DNA from: Morchella semilibera
Taxonomy: Eukaryota > Ascomycota > Pezizomycetes > Pezizales > Morchellaceae
Assembly: GCA_009192285.1 (NCBI GenBank)
Contig: CM018604.1
Coordinates: forward strand, 4,683,746-4,747,745
Reading direction: 5' to 3'
DNA: 64,000 nt
Positions within the stretch are counted from its first letter, which is position 1. Every line of letters begins with the position of its first letter. The translations under genes were made by a program, and so were the position numbers. The notes under the pieces were generated by a model, which worked only from the letters and a program-made list of their open reading frames with translations, made no database searches and had not been told where the DNA came from. Positions 35,601 through 47,089 of the stretch are shown here, one piece after another.

Positions 35601-37759
35601 TATAGGACTGGTGAGTCAGGCCCTGTGGCCATCTATTTACCTACTACGAGCGCTCCTCCCGGGCTAATTATTTACACGGTTAATTTAAGAACGTGGCTTC
35701 GATTTCATGCACCAGGATCCTAATGCTTTTTCTTTTTCCCCTTCCACAAACGCGCTTACGATATAGCAGTTTTGGGCTAGTGGGTGAGTAAGCAAAAGGC
35801 TGCTATACATACATGTACATGTGTCTGCCTATAATCCTTATCGGCGCTTCTATCTGGCAAATGGCGATACTGCATATAATGGTGCATATCGAGGGAAAAG
35901 TTATACAGCGAAAGCTTTCACCCGGCCGGGGCAGGGGCTTAGTGGTGCCCTCACACTAGAGATATTACTCTTACCCTTATAGAGTACGTATACTCGGCCT
36001 ACAAGCCGAAGAAAAGGGACCGGGAGTTAGTGGTGCTCTTATAAAGATTCCCCCCTTGCACATTGCAAGGTACCCTTATGGCAAGCGTTCGCTATAGATC
36101 TATCCTTTCTACGCCATGTCAAGGATCGTTTGATGACAGCTTTGATGACAGGCACGTAAAGACTTGATAATGTGATAGAGACTGAAACAACCTGGTCTAA
36201 TTGAGCCATTGGGGTCCCACGTGTAATATTATGAGCTTTCTAATCTACGAATATCCTTATGGTCTGTTTATGACTGAATGGTTTCGTTTCTCTAAAATAG
36301 AGAATCATTATATATCAGCCCAATTACAAAGGTTTAGTTCCCTAGCTCTTCGAATTCCTCGTTATTAAAAATTTAATTACAAGCCGTTTAAAGCAAGCAT
36401 TCCAGAAACTAGTACCTATAGTGTAGAGTAGCATTTGTTATCAATACCTGCACAAGACCGGAATGGGGCTGTGGGGGGAGTCCCCCCATATGTAGGCCTA
36501 TGCTGGAATCCTAGATCTTGGGAGGTAACGTTTTAGACCGGGTACCGTGTCAGACCTAGAAGAGTGTCAAACCCACACAAATTTGTATGGGGATTTCTGC
36601 TACTAAAGCTATCCCCACCAGGTTTTAATAAATGAATTCCTATGGTGATTGTGGGGCCTTCGTTCTTCCAAGGCTTTGGCGCCGTCCTCGTAGGACACAC
36701 TTCTAGGTCTGGCACAGTACTAGGTCGAAAACGTTATATAGGTTCAATGCATTTTTAATCAGGGTTCCTTCCCGCAGTTGCTAACCGGGATGATTAGGTC
36801 CTTGACGCAAAAGACTCCAGAGTCTTCTCCGGTAACTTGATTGGTGCCTATCCTCCCGTCAACAAATCACACAAGTAGAAAAAGACCCTGGGGTCTCTTG
36901 CGCAAAGGGTCTATTATAACGAGAAGGGATATTACCAACTATGATTTCCTCTTGGAACTGATCTCCATTGGGATACACATGTGGGATATAAACACAGGCG
37001 AGTCTCACAGAAGTCCGGTAATAAGCCTTCAGTCCCCTTACAGTCGAGTGATAATTCGTGTTGCCTAATCGATGTCGCCTCAGAGCTTTGGATCTTAGGG
37101 ACTCTGATCGCGATAACAGTATAGTAACCTGACGAGTCTTTCCCAACCTGGATCCCAAACAGGGAAGGAAGTATCCTTATCCCAGACATTAGTAATACAG
37201 AAAAATCATTTTGTGAATAAACAGGCTTTACTCGATCATGGGTTGGATTCATTATTTGGTAAAACCCACTCTAATATTCCCATGGTCAAAGTAAAAGGAA
37301 TGGCGCACTAATTCAAATTTGACAAAGCACCGGGACAAAATCCTTATTCGGAAATCGGCACTACCCTTCTCTGGATACGTATATCGGAGGTGGAGGTTGC
37401 GGCTCAAAAAGAAAGGTTTCCATCAAATTGGCGAGTGGGCCCCTGTCTCCTATTCTTTTGCTCATTTGTTATGTGTACAACCCAGCATCATCATCATCAT
37501 CCCAACAATCCATCAATCAAATCAATCACCTGAGTAACAACCACCTAGAACTAGAGTTGAAAGGGATAAATAAAATAAAAAGAACGGACCCCTGGCAAAA
37601 CAGCAAAAACAACTAATCAATCAGGTATTTTACCACGGATCGATTATAAATCTGCTTTTCTCCTCTATCTATCTCTCTCACGCCCTGGCGACTTTGTTTC
37701 TACAATTATTTGTTCCGAGGTATTCACACCACCACATACTACAAACATCGTCACCGCGC
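32636..37759. other. Gene-poor spacer (5.1 kb) between SYG1 and the ceramide glucosyltransferase
   Basis: No supported gene. It carries ACATGTA palindromes (33672, 34298-34312, 34821, 35811), the foldback element at 36528-36734, and a pair of short related stretches at about 35930 and 36015 (GGGGCTTAGTGGTGCCCTC and a variant). A minus-strand frame at 35221-34946 reads like coding sequence over 91 codons but has no recognised domain. The first few hundred bases should contain the SYG1 promoter, the last few hundred the leader of the ceramide glucosyltransferase gene. Confidence 0.5.
36528..36734. mobile_element. Foldback MITE, family C (207 bp, TA-flanked)
   Basis: Left arm 36528-36569 and the reverse complement of right arm 36689-36734 align over about 42 bp: ACGTTTT(A/C)GACC, then GTAC, GTG(T/C)CAGACCTAGAAG and GTGTC. 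The ends are ACGTTTT...AAAACGT and each is bordered by TA (36526-36527 and 36735-36736), the target duplication of Tc1/mariner-like elements. The interior of about 120 bp is non-coding. Only one copy is in the window, and its arms have a handful of mismatches, so it is not very recent. Confidence 0.7.
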
Positions 37760-39462
37760 ATGATCTCTACCCGAGCTGCCATCACCCCAGTAGGCGGGTA
37801 CAACGACGATGTTCCTGGCAGTCAACTGTCGTTTGCAAAGCAAACGGTTGCTTGGGTCTCGCTGGTTTGGTTCGTCTTTGTGTGGTTTGTTGGCTCACTC
37901 GGCTATATTCAAATGTTCGTTCCCTTTTCCCCAAACAACCCAGCCGCTGGCTGAATAACGTGACTTTTGTTTATATCCACAAGTCTTAGATTCTCTCTCT
38001 CTATATATACCAGGTCTTTTAATTTTCTAACACACACAACAGAAGACGGAAATACCGCAAGCACGCCAAACCATCGCCCCTGCCCACCAAAGAAGCGGAA
38101 GAGCTCCCCTTCGTTTCGATCATCCGTCCTGTGAAAGGCCTTGATGGATTCCTCCATACTTGTCTTGCCGCTACCTGTCTCCTGGATTACCCAAAGTCGA
38201 AATATGAGCTCATGGTTTGTATCGCGTCCCCACATGACCCTGCCGTTCCCGTGGTCAACGAGATCGTTGAGAAGTTTCCGGACGTTGACATCCGGCTGAT
38301 CATCGGCGAGGAGGACGTCGGTCCGAACCCCAAAATCCGGAACATGAGCCGGGGATACAGGGAAGCAAAGGGGGATATCCTGTGGATTCTCGACAGCAAC
38401 ATCTGGGTTACGCCGGGAATCCTCGAAAGGAGTGTCCGTAAATTGGAGGGGACCGACAGGGGTGGAAAGGGCTACAAGTTGGTGCATCATTTACCAATTG
38501 GTGTTGATGTGACAGCCCAGGCGGATGAGCTTGCGTCACTGGAGGCAGTTGCTATAAAGAATTCTGAGGAACACCCGCTTCTACCGGCTCAGCCAGTTGC
38601 GGCTACAGTACCTTTCTGGTCCCGTATATGGCGCACTGGTGGTGGCAGGCTTGAGGAAAACTTTTTGTCCAGCTCCCACTGCAAAATGTATGTGGCTATC
38701 AACACAGTTGCGGTCGCCTCCTGTGTCGTTGGCAAATCGAACCTCTTCCGTCGCTCGCATCTCAACGAGGCTACCCGCAATCCCGAACATCCCGAAAAGG
38801 AGGGCATCCTTGCTTTCGCCGACCACATCTGCGAGGACCACCTTCTCTCTGAGCGTCTCTGGCTGACCAAGCTCGAGGAGGAGAAAAACGGCACACGCGC
38901 ATGGAACAAGCACGGATTGTCTGAGGATCTTGTCTTCCAGCCCATGGGCGGGATGAGGGTTACCGATTATCTCGCGCGCCGTGTTAGGTGGTTGCGAGTA
39001 CGAAAATACACCCTCCTTGCAGCAGCGCTAGTTGAACCCGGCACAGAGAGTTTCCTATGTTCGTTTCTCGGTGCATTTGCTATTACCACACTATTCCCCG
39101 AATGTTGTCTTTCCTTTGTCGGGCGCTTCATGGATGCGCCCTCGACATGGGTCACGTTTGGGCTCATCTGGTTGGCCAGTGTCACCTTGTGGGCAACCGT
39201 TGACTATGACCTCTTCACGTTTCTGCACTCGTACCGCGGTGTCGAGGTTAATAAGAACTCGCCGTTCTTCGTCACAGCGATGAAGAAACGCGGGTTTGGG
39301 CCATGGTGGCTGCAGTGGGTTGGAAGGGAGATTTTTGCTCTCGGCGTATGGGCGTGGGGCATGTGGCCTGGTGAGATCAATTGGCGGGGTTCAAGGTACC
39401 GCATAAGATGGGCAGACCTGAAGGCAGAGGAAATTGGAAGGGGGCCTGGAAAGAGGGATTAG
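37760..39462 (+). CDS. Ceramide glucosyltransferase (GT21), 524 aa, two exons
   Basis: The exons are 37760-37914 and 38043-39462; the 128-nt intron contains a TC/TA microsatellite and ends CAACAG. An N-terminal membrane segment (about 24-47, AWVSLVWFVFVWFVGSLGYI) is followed by a basic cytosolic stretch (RRKYRKHAK), then the GT21 catalytic domain: RPVKGLD (Asp86), LDSNIWV (Asp169), ADHICEDHLLSERLW (Asp312, Asp317) and the (Q/R)xxRW motif as RRVRW (364-368). The C-terminal part has further hydrophobic helices (FLGAFAITTLF; STWVTFGLIWLASVTLW). It transfers glucose from UDP-glucose to ceramide in the Golgi, producing the glucosylceramide of filamentous fungi, needed for polar growth. Length is typical. 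The start is the first in-frame ATG that keeps the membrane anchor. Confidence 0.95.
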
Positions 39463-40119
39463 AGATCCCCTCGCTCGGAGTTTTTATGATTTGACTTGTA
39501 ACATTCCCGTGTTCTTTCCTTCCTCTTTTAAGGTGCTGTAGCGTTGGCGATATGCATAGCGATAGTTATTTACGACATCTTTTTTTTTTAATGAGCCTGG
39601 GGGTTTTTGAGGGGCAGACTTCTTCTTTTTCTTTCTTTTCTGGCCTTCCTTGTAGATAGATATGTGGACGTGTAATTATTGATCGGATTGATAGACAAAA
39701 TGCGATGTGGTCGGCCTGGGAATAGATCTAGGTATGTGGGTAGTTTAGCAAATAAAAGCCGTATTAAAACAAAAAGGACAGAGGGCGCCCCGAGTCTACC
39801 CTTATATATATAACCGTCAGCAGAATCACCCGGAACGCGTGGAACCGGAGCCCGTCACCGCGAGCGGCGGATACGGATGTTGGCTGTCCCCGTATCAGAC
39901 AGTGCACGGTCTATCGTGGCTGTACACCAATGCATGTATCTCTGGTTTGCGCGCACGGCCTTTGTTGTTGATAGGGTTATGTAGAGCTGAGTTGGGGGGA
40001 TTGATGGGGTACTTATGTGGTGGTGGTGATGGTGAATAGTTCTTGGTGCTTGGTTTTCCTGGGGCTGTGGTGCGGATGGGTGGTATTTAGTGTGTGAGAT
40101 GCCGTCATGGGGACTCACT

Positions 40120-40185
40120 CGGCGGGCATTCGGAGTCCGGTAGGGTGGGATACGTATGTCGGCGGGGATTCGGAGTCCGGTAGGG
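40120..40185. repeat. Tandem repeat, 26-bp core with 40-bp period
   Basis: The core beginning CGGCGGGCATTCGGAGTCCG at 40120-40145 recurs with one mismatch at 40160-40185. A related fragment (CGGAGTCGCTCCGGTAGG) follows near 40324. Confidence 0.8.
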
Positions 40186-41210
40186 AAGGGGTGTGTTGGC
40201 CGACTCGGCATGGGGGGTTGAGGGAGAGGCTCCGATGGAAAGGGGAGAGGGTTCTTGGGGTTGATTACTTACATGGCCCGCAAGGAGGTGGATGGATGGA
40301 TGGACGATACCCCCTCATTGAATCGGAGTCGCTCCGGTAGGTGGACATGGGGGAGGGGGGGGTCTGTATGCACCTACATGTATGTACTTATTTATGTATG
40401 TACCCTATGTCGCCGGTACATGGGTTCCTCACTGGGGGTGTAGTTACTGCCATGTTAGGTCGACATCTTCTGCCCAGAAAGCTAGAAATTTTATTCTTGG
40501 GCCACTGTGATCCATGAGACTGTCCGAGACGTGCAGAGGCAAATGTCTCGAGGTGCCTCTACCGCTTAATTCTTTTTTGCACTATTATTGCCCTTCCTGA
40601 TAATGCCTCGAGGTGCTCGAGGGATCCAGGGCAAATATGATATGGACCTATGTTGGAAACCATATATCATGTACTTGGCTGAATATCGTCATATCTTGAA
40701 TGTACTATTATGTGCTTCAACTTCGCCGGTGGATGTCTGCGTAGTGTACTGGACAGTGTCCCAAAGCCATATACTACTACGCGGGGCCTGGGCGGTCGTT
40801 TCTATCCAGGCATAGGTTAAATCCCATTCATAAAGAACATTTTTATGATTAGGTCTATAGTAGGATAAATTATAAAACCGCGGGTTGAAGGCTCGCGGTG
40901 TTAGGCGTGATTGATCTCAAAACCTGTTTTGCTATGTCCTGGAGGATCTCGTCTAGGTCTTGTATTATATAGTGTATGAAAATAAAGTCACAAGACATTT
41001 TCTTCTGTTATCATCAGTAGGTGGGGGGGGGGGGGTGTTGTTGAAAGGATCATTGATCATGACTGGCCCCACTAGTTACTGATATATAAGGGACAGAAAA
41101 AGTGGAAAGCTTTACCCTTACCAGCAAACCAGCCAGCTCAACATTTTTCCATCTCTTGCGCTTCCCAAGGAAAGAGACTGTTAATTGAGGTTTCCGAGAG
41201 CTTGAAGACA

Positions 41211-41275
41211 TGGCCTAGTGGTAAAGATAAGATTCGCGATTATGCGACGGTTCATGTCCGGCGCGGTAAACTGCT
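41211..41275 (+). mobile_element. tRNA-like segment, candidate SINE head
   Basis: TGGCCTAGTGG (41211-41221) matches the internal pol III A box, and GGTTCATGTCC (41249-41259) is close to the B box, with spacing of about 27 nt. The T stem can nearly form (GACGG with CCGGC, one mismatch). The acceptor arms cannot pair (GAAGACA upstream against GCGGTAA downstream), so it is not a working tRNA gene. The pattern fits the tRNA-derived head of a SINE or a decayed tRNA copy. No second copy was seen in the window. Confidence 0.4.
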
Positions 41276-44200
41276 GTGGATGCACTCGACTTGACCTGCG
41301 AATGCCCAGACACATTAATTGCGGTGGTCTCGAGACTCTCAGTTATTGGATGCTACTCATTAAACAATATAATATCTATACAATTACATAGTAATGAATT
41401 AAACAAAAAGAAAATATACTATCGTAGCCACGCGAAGGGTTAGGGTAGTAAGTTCAAGTTTTTCCTTCTAGGCTATAAACTGACAAGACTATGGTTTTAA
41501 AGCCATCTAAAATGCTGGAGCATCCCCGAGCCGAGTAGAAACTTCCAAGATAAGTTATCTCATGCGGGTGGCTGCTTGTGGCTGCTCGATCGTTAGAATC
41601 GAGTCGAGGACTCGTCTGTGAGCAACACCACAGCCACCGTTATCCAAATGGTGTAGGTACCATTCTGCAGCGGTTGGTATCTCTGAGAGATCAACTCCCA
41701 TAGGCTGTGTATCTAGTTAGATCATCTTCTCAAGCAGCTACTCTTGAGAAGCTGTAGAAATACAAGGTTAGGTCAGCCGGTCCCTTAAATTTGTTGGTCC
41801 CTTTTTTTCTTTTCTCCTCTTTCTTCCTTTTTTCACCTCCAGCTGCTACTAAGTCATTTCGGATTACAATAGGGCCATTCAAGTGGACGAAATAGAGATT
41901 GATATATTTTCTCAACCTCGACGTAAGTTAATTAATATATTTATGAAATTTTTACCCGGGGTCAAACCGAGTGATACCTCATGATTCACAACCAAACCGA
42001 AAAAGGTCCTGATTGGCCAATATATACCCAAACCGCAGTAGTATGCAGATTGCCGCCCTGAAAGCCTTCTACTAGTTTGGTTCTATATCTCCATGTGGAG
42101 AAGATTTGATGCAGAAGCAGTGATCGAGTCATGCCACCTGCTTTTGTATTCGTAGTTTTGCGGCCTACAGTGTCTCAAAAGAAGCAAGCTTCAAGGGTTG
42201 ACTTGGTACGGAAGTTTGGTGCCGAATAAGATGTGTTTTGTTATACGCTTGCGTGGCGAATCTGGAAAGGGTATATATATATACCCCTCCTCCATTGTTA
42301 TCGCAGTCTCCTCTTTTGCTTACCCCGTTGAAGCAACTGTCCGCAACTTATTACAGCAAGTACACTTATTTGTGGCTTGGCTCCTGTCTTCATTAATGAC
42401 TTGATACTTTCAGCAACCTACCAACACACTTTCGAGTCAACCTATTTTATAATTATCAGCGTACAACACTCACTTGTATTCCGTTATCGCGCCACAATAA
42501 AGACAACAATCTCGCCGCATCTTCACCTTGCCTGGGTGAGAAAAGATTGGCTTGAAAGAGGAACTTACCCAATTTCATCCCGCAATGCCCAGTGGGGTCA
42601 TACTACTAAGAAACGAGGTCACACAATTCGCCGTTACAGACACACCGAGCTAGAGATGAAGAAGGCGTGTCAGAACAACGTGGGTTCAGCCCGCGGAGTA
42701 ATAGTTGACCATGTGTGGAAACATTTTGACCCCTTTCTTATCGTGTTCTCTTGAGGAGGAGCTGGAGGGTCGAGAGCGTGGAGCTACATGTAAGCAACTA
42801 CCTCACCTTGGAGCTTACATACATGTAGGTTACCCTACTAATTACAACGACATAGCACCAACCTGCCGACCGTATTCTTTGGTTAATTATAAATACGGTC
42901 TAAGTACTGTGGAGTTTCATTCCATCGTTTCTCCTATAATATATCGATTCATAGGCCCGGCCCTCTAGCGCGGACGCATGTAAGGGTATCCTCAAACTAA
43001 TCTCGCGATCTATCTAGGGAAATTCGAATGATTGACTAAATAATAAATAAATAAATAACTACATGTAAGTGGGGTTTAGTCTCGAGTGATAACTCATGAA
43101 CCGACACATCATATGCCGTCACATCATATGCCGTCACTCGACAAAGAACCGCGAATCCATCTAGCAAGGCTTCTAGGCAGGGTTACGCAATTACTCTTTG
43201 AGATATGGCCAACACTGACGCAGAAACACTCAGAATACCATGCCTTTGAAGCTAGCTCCTTGGGAACAGAGAGTGATCTCCCCATTGAGCAATCGAACGA
43301 GCTTGTTTGATAGGATACGCTGTTTTTTTTCTCCAGGATATTTTGCAACATGAACTCTCATTGGGGCCCTCCTCGCGTATGTGAACAAGACTCGAGTCTC
43401 CATACCTACTGGGGTATCCTATCCACCAGCTGAGGTTCATCGCATAAATGTCACAACCGACTCCCTCTCAGCTGCGAAACCACCTTTCGACCTATCCTCT
43501 CGCCCTTTCTTCTGGTATGTACATAACCACCACGATATTATACATAAACAACAGGGTCTACGTAAGTATATATCAGTAATGACCGCCTAGCTATCCTCCC
43601 CACATACCTTACGTATACTTCTTACTGTGTCAGCCAACAAACACATCCCAAAAGGAAAAGAACCAACATCCTACCAATGCGTGGGGATACGTGCATGCAT
43701 TGATTGCCGAAGACATCGTCTCTACCCTCACAACGGTATGGGTGCATCAGTAAACACACCCACCTCAGCTCGAATCGACCTCATCATATACACCCAATTT
43801 ACAGCCCAGCCTCGCATATACGACCGTCAAGGCCTACCCGAATATGTTATTATCCAATCCTCTTACCTGGCTTGCGCAAACATCATCTATCTACCCATAC
43901 GTTAACCTATAACCCACCTACCACGCACACACGCCTCCTCATCGTTTGTATACATGTATACATATTACCGGGATCGACACGGCGCCGGGCCGGAACCCAA
44001 TCCCTATCCCTCACCTCCCCCCCTCCCCTTCCTAGCGGATAAAATCTAACCCACCTCTGCCCCTCCCTGGTATGGCTCAAACCGAGACCAGGTAGTGCAG
44101 ATCTAGCTAGCTAGTTGAGGCAGATAGGAACATGTCAAATTTAAACGTGCACGCGCATATACCCGTCGCCCATGAAATGACGTGTGAGGCCGGAATGGAG

Positions 44201-45426
44201 CAAGGGGTGGTGGGAATGGTAGATCAGCTGCAGGGTATATTGTATGTGGATCGACCAACCACCAATAGCGAAAAGAGTGAAGTTTGTATTAGATACAGAC
44301 CCTTAACAGCAGGAGAAAAAATCGAAGTGGGGTGAGGTGTGTTTTCCATCATGATATATCACCCGGCCCTTTTGTTTGTTTGTTTGTTTATATTGATTTG
44401 TCAGGCAGGCGTACTATATGGTACGGCAGGCAAGGCAAGACAGACACATCCGCGGTCAGTTACAGTAGGATGCGTACAGAACAGTGTAGTTTTCGTCTAT
44501 ACTATCATCGTTAGGAAGTATATAAACAGGATTTATCCCGATTGGGACCCGAGCATCTAGAGCTGGAGCCCTCTGGATCTTTATCATCCCGACCGTTTCA
44601 CGCACCAATATCCTTTAGCGATCTCGAGGCACCGCACATTATTTAAATTATAAAATGGGCAGGTGGTCTTTTGTGTATCCTGCTTTTCAGCTCTTCCTGC
44701 ACATGTCTCCGCCGTAGTACGTGGAAGGAAGGCTATGGTGGTTGTGGTTGTGGTGGTGGTGGTGGTTTGTTGGGCTAGGATATCTACTTGTGGCAGGTAA
44801 GAAGAACCTAAACATCGTTTTCTGGTAGCAACCAATTTGACCCTGCTAGCGCACGAGTGACATCCCATGAAGGGTTATATCCTGTTTGCAACCCGATTAC
44901 GGGACTAGACCCTTCTTTCCAGGTACCGGGTTACTTGTCACAATTTCTTATTGGCCAAGACTTATTGTTTAGCGGAGGGGTGGTGTAAAACCTCGCATTA
45001 TGAAAATCGAAATGATCATATCATCAGGCACTGACTGTCGTTACAACTGTCTAAGATACGGTTTCTTATCTCACACACACTTGCAACCCCACACGCTGCG
45101 TTACACGATCTATGCAGCTCATGTGGTGGAGTGGGTTATATCAGCGACCATCTGTGAACTTGTGCTTGTTTTTTTTTTTTTCCCCAGCTTGGTAGATGTT
45201 GTGCTTTTCTTTTCTTGACGATTTCTGGAGATTTTATCCGATCATTTCACACGGCCTACGTACTGAACGATGGACGACTGGTCATTTCCAATCGAGGCCT
45301 GGACTCGTCCTGTTAATTAGTCACAGGAATTAAAGTTTTGTGGGTGGTTGACGTGGGTTTACTCTATTCCTGATACCGGCAGTGCTGTGCCGGCGCCGGG
45401 GATACGTCTGCTGTTAATTACCAAGA

Positions 45427-45453
45427 GGAGAGAGAGAGAGAGAGAGAGAGAGG
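45427..45453. repeat. (GA)n microsatellite
   Basis: About thirteen GA dinucleotides in a row, followed by an imperfect AGAGAGGGAAGT duplication. Confidence 0.9.
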
Positions 45454-46780
45454 GAAGTAGAGAGAGGGAAGTAAATATGTGCATGCAGGTTAACTTTTGG
45501 ATGGCCGACTCGCTAGGGCCGCCAATATGGAAGCTTACCTGACGTAGAGGCACAATGTACGTCTGTACAATCACTACGAGTCTACTCCTCTACGCGCCCC
45601 TCCAACTACATGTAGAGAGTATGTATATGTTATGCTACGTACGCATATGGACGGAGTTAGACTTCCTGAATTCCTACTTGGGTATATCGCTGCAGGCACT
45701 CTTCGTTGTTGTACCCAAAAAGAAAAAGGGCTCCCTCCCTGGCCCCGGTCCCGGCCCTGGACAGAACGGACCAACGTAACAATCAACAAAGAAAAGAAAA
45801 AAAAGTGCTGTTCTACTCGCAAGGTACCAATCATCGCCGGGTCAAGGACCATCGATATGGAATCCTGCCACCCCCCCCCACACCGCGTGCTACCTCGCCG
45901 ATGTCCGGTCCGTGCATGATGGAGGTACGGGGAGCGACATATAATATAATTTTCCGCCCCCCCTCCCTCCTTCTTCCAGATATCGAGTTCCGTAAGTGCA
46001 GAAATAATAATATGATGTGGTTGCAATGGGTTTAATTCTCTATGGTATGGGGGAGGGAGGGAAGGGGGGGGGGGGCACCCAACCAGGCCCAGGGCACTGA
46101 ATCTCATTGTAATAACTTCCCAGCTAAAGGGGGGGGGGGGGGAAGGGGAAGTGACACAAAGGATATCCTGTTTTTGGCCGGGTGGTAATGGCACGATAAT
46201 TACTATTGACCCTTTCTAGCGAGTGAAGTGTATGTCTAAGCCCGGGCTGAAGTAGCTATGAACCACTCAAAGGGGGGGGTGGTGATGATGATGTCAATTG
46301 TCTATACCAATGAATGAGCTCTGTTGTTGTAGGTTCCTCAATTGCTCAATATTGCTCAATTGCGCCAGCCAGCTAGCTATCTGATACGAGTTCAAAAAAA
46401 CACCAGTACCTATGTACATACATATGTACCTGTATGTACCAGACATAACTGGCACTTCCCGAAGGATCCAAAAAAGTGCAATTGTTGGATCCCCTCAAAA
46501 GATCCCCTAGCTGCAAGCCACAGGAAAAAAAAAGCATAAGTTGAAGTATAAAAACCCCAGATATTAGATTTTTGCACCTGCACATTAATTTGGGGGGGAT
46601 CGACGCACTACGGATGGATCCAGTCGCGAGCTGTGAGGTTATCTGAACAGAGTAATTGCATACCTAATTAGGCCCGCGGAATTTGGAGGGGGAGATCATT
46701 TCGGGGCTGGGAGAAGGGACCATACGTTCTCCCTCCCCTCCCCGGGCCCCCCACAAACCCAATTCTTCTAGATCAGCTTT

Positions 46781-46836
46781 TGTCCTGTCCAGTCCTGTCC
46801 TGTCTTGTCCTGTCCTGCCTGTCTTGTCCTGCCTGT
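46781..46836 (+). repeat. Imperfect (CCTGT)n pentanucleotide repeat upstream of MMC1
   Basis: About ten CCTGT/CTTGT/CCTGC units follow each other roughly 250 bp before the MMC1 start codon. A second pyrimidine-rich stretch (TCCCTCCCTCTCTCCC plus a T run) lies at 47022-47049. Confidence 0.8.
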
Positions 46837-47089
46837 GTTCGCTCGCTACACGTTCCCTCGTCCCGATCCGATCCCTACGGCCCATCCCATCCCTCCGGCT
46901 TCTTGGCACTGGTACACACCAGTGACACACCCCAGCTCCATTTTCATAACGTCATTCACGGCGTACAGTACCTCAGGCCCACAGTAACCCCCCCGGCGCC
47001 ATTGAAACGAAACATTCCAGTTCTCCCTCCCTCTCTCCCTTTTTTTTTTGTATCGCATCTGCATTGCATAGTGTGCTACCGATCCGACA

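Larger units (their letters stand above)
39463..47089. other. Gene-poor spacer (7.6 kb) between the ceramide glucosyltransferase and MMC1
   Basis: No protein gene is supported. Contents: a G-rich stretch with a 40-bp-period repeat (40120-40185); a tRNA-like segment (41211-41275); short perfect hairpins such as CTTCTCAAG...CTTGAGAAG near 41730-41755; poly-G tracts near 40350, 41023, 46064 and 46129; a 15-bp tandem duplication near 43106-43135; a (GGT)n stretch near 44745; a (GA)n run; and CCTGT repeats just upstream of MMC1. Open frames at 45574-46194 and 42377-42754 are low-complexity or featureless. Confidence 0.5.

Noticed and set aside
36533-37252. Minus-strand frames suspected to be a decayed retroelement.
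   Set aside because: No reverse transcriptase, integrase or gag motif is visible; part of the stretch is the family C foldback element.
43086-43135. Short tandem copies of ACATCATATGCCGTC, considered as a CRISPR-like array.
   Set aside because: Only two adjacent copies with no spacers, in a eukaryotic genome.
45574-46194. A 206-codon minus-strand frame.
   Set aside because: It is built from poly-G/C tracts and simple sequence, with overlapping frames on the other strand.
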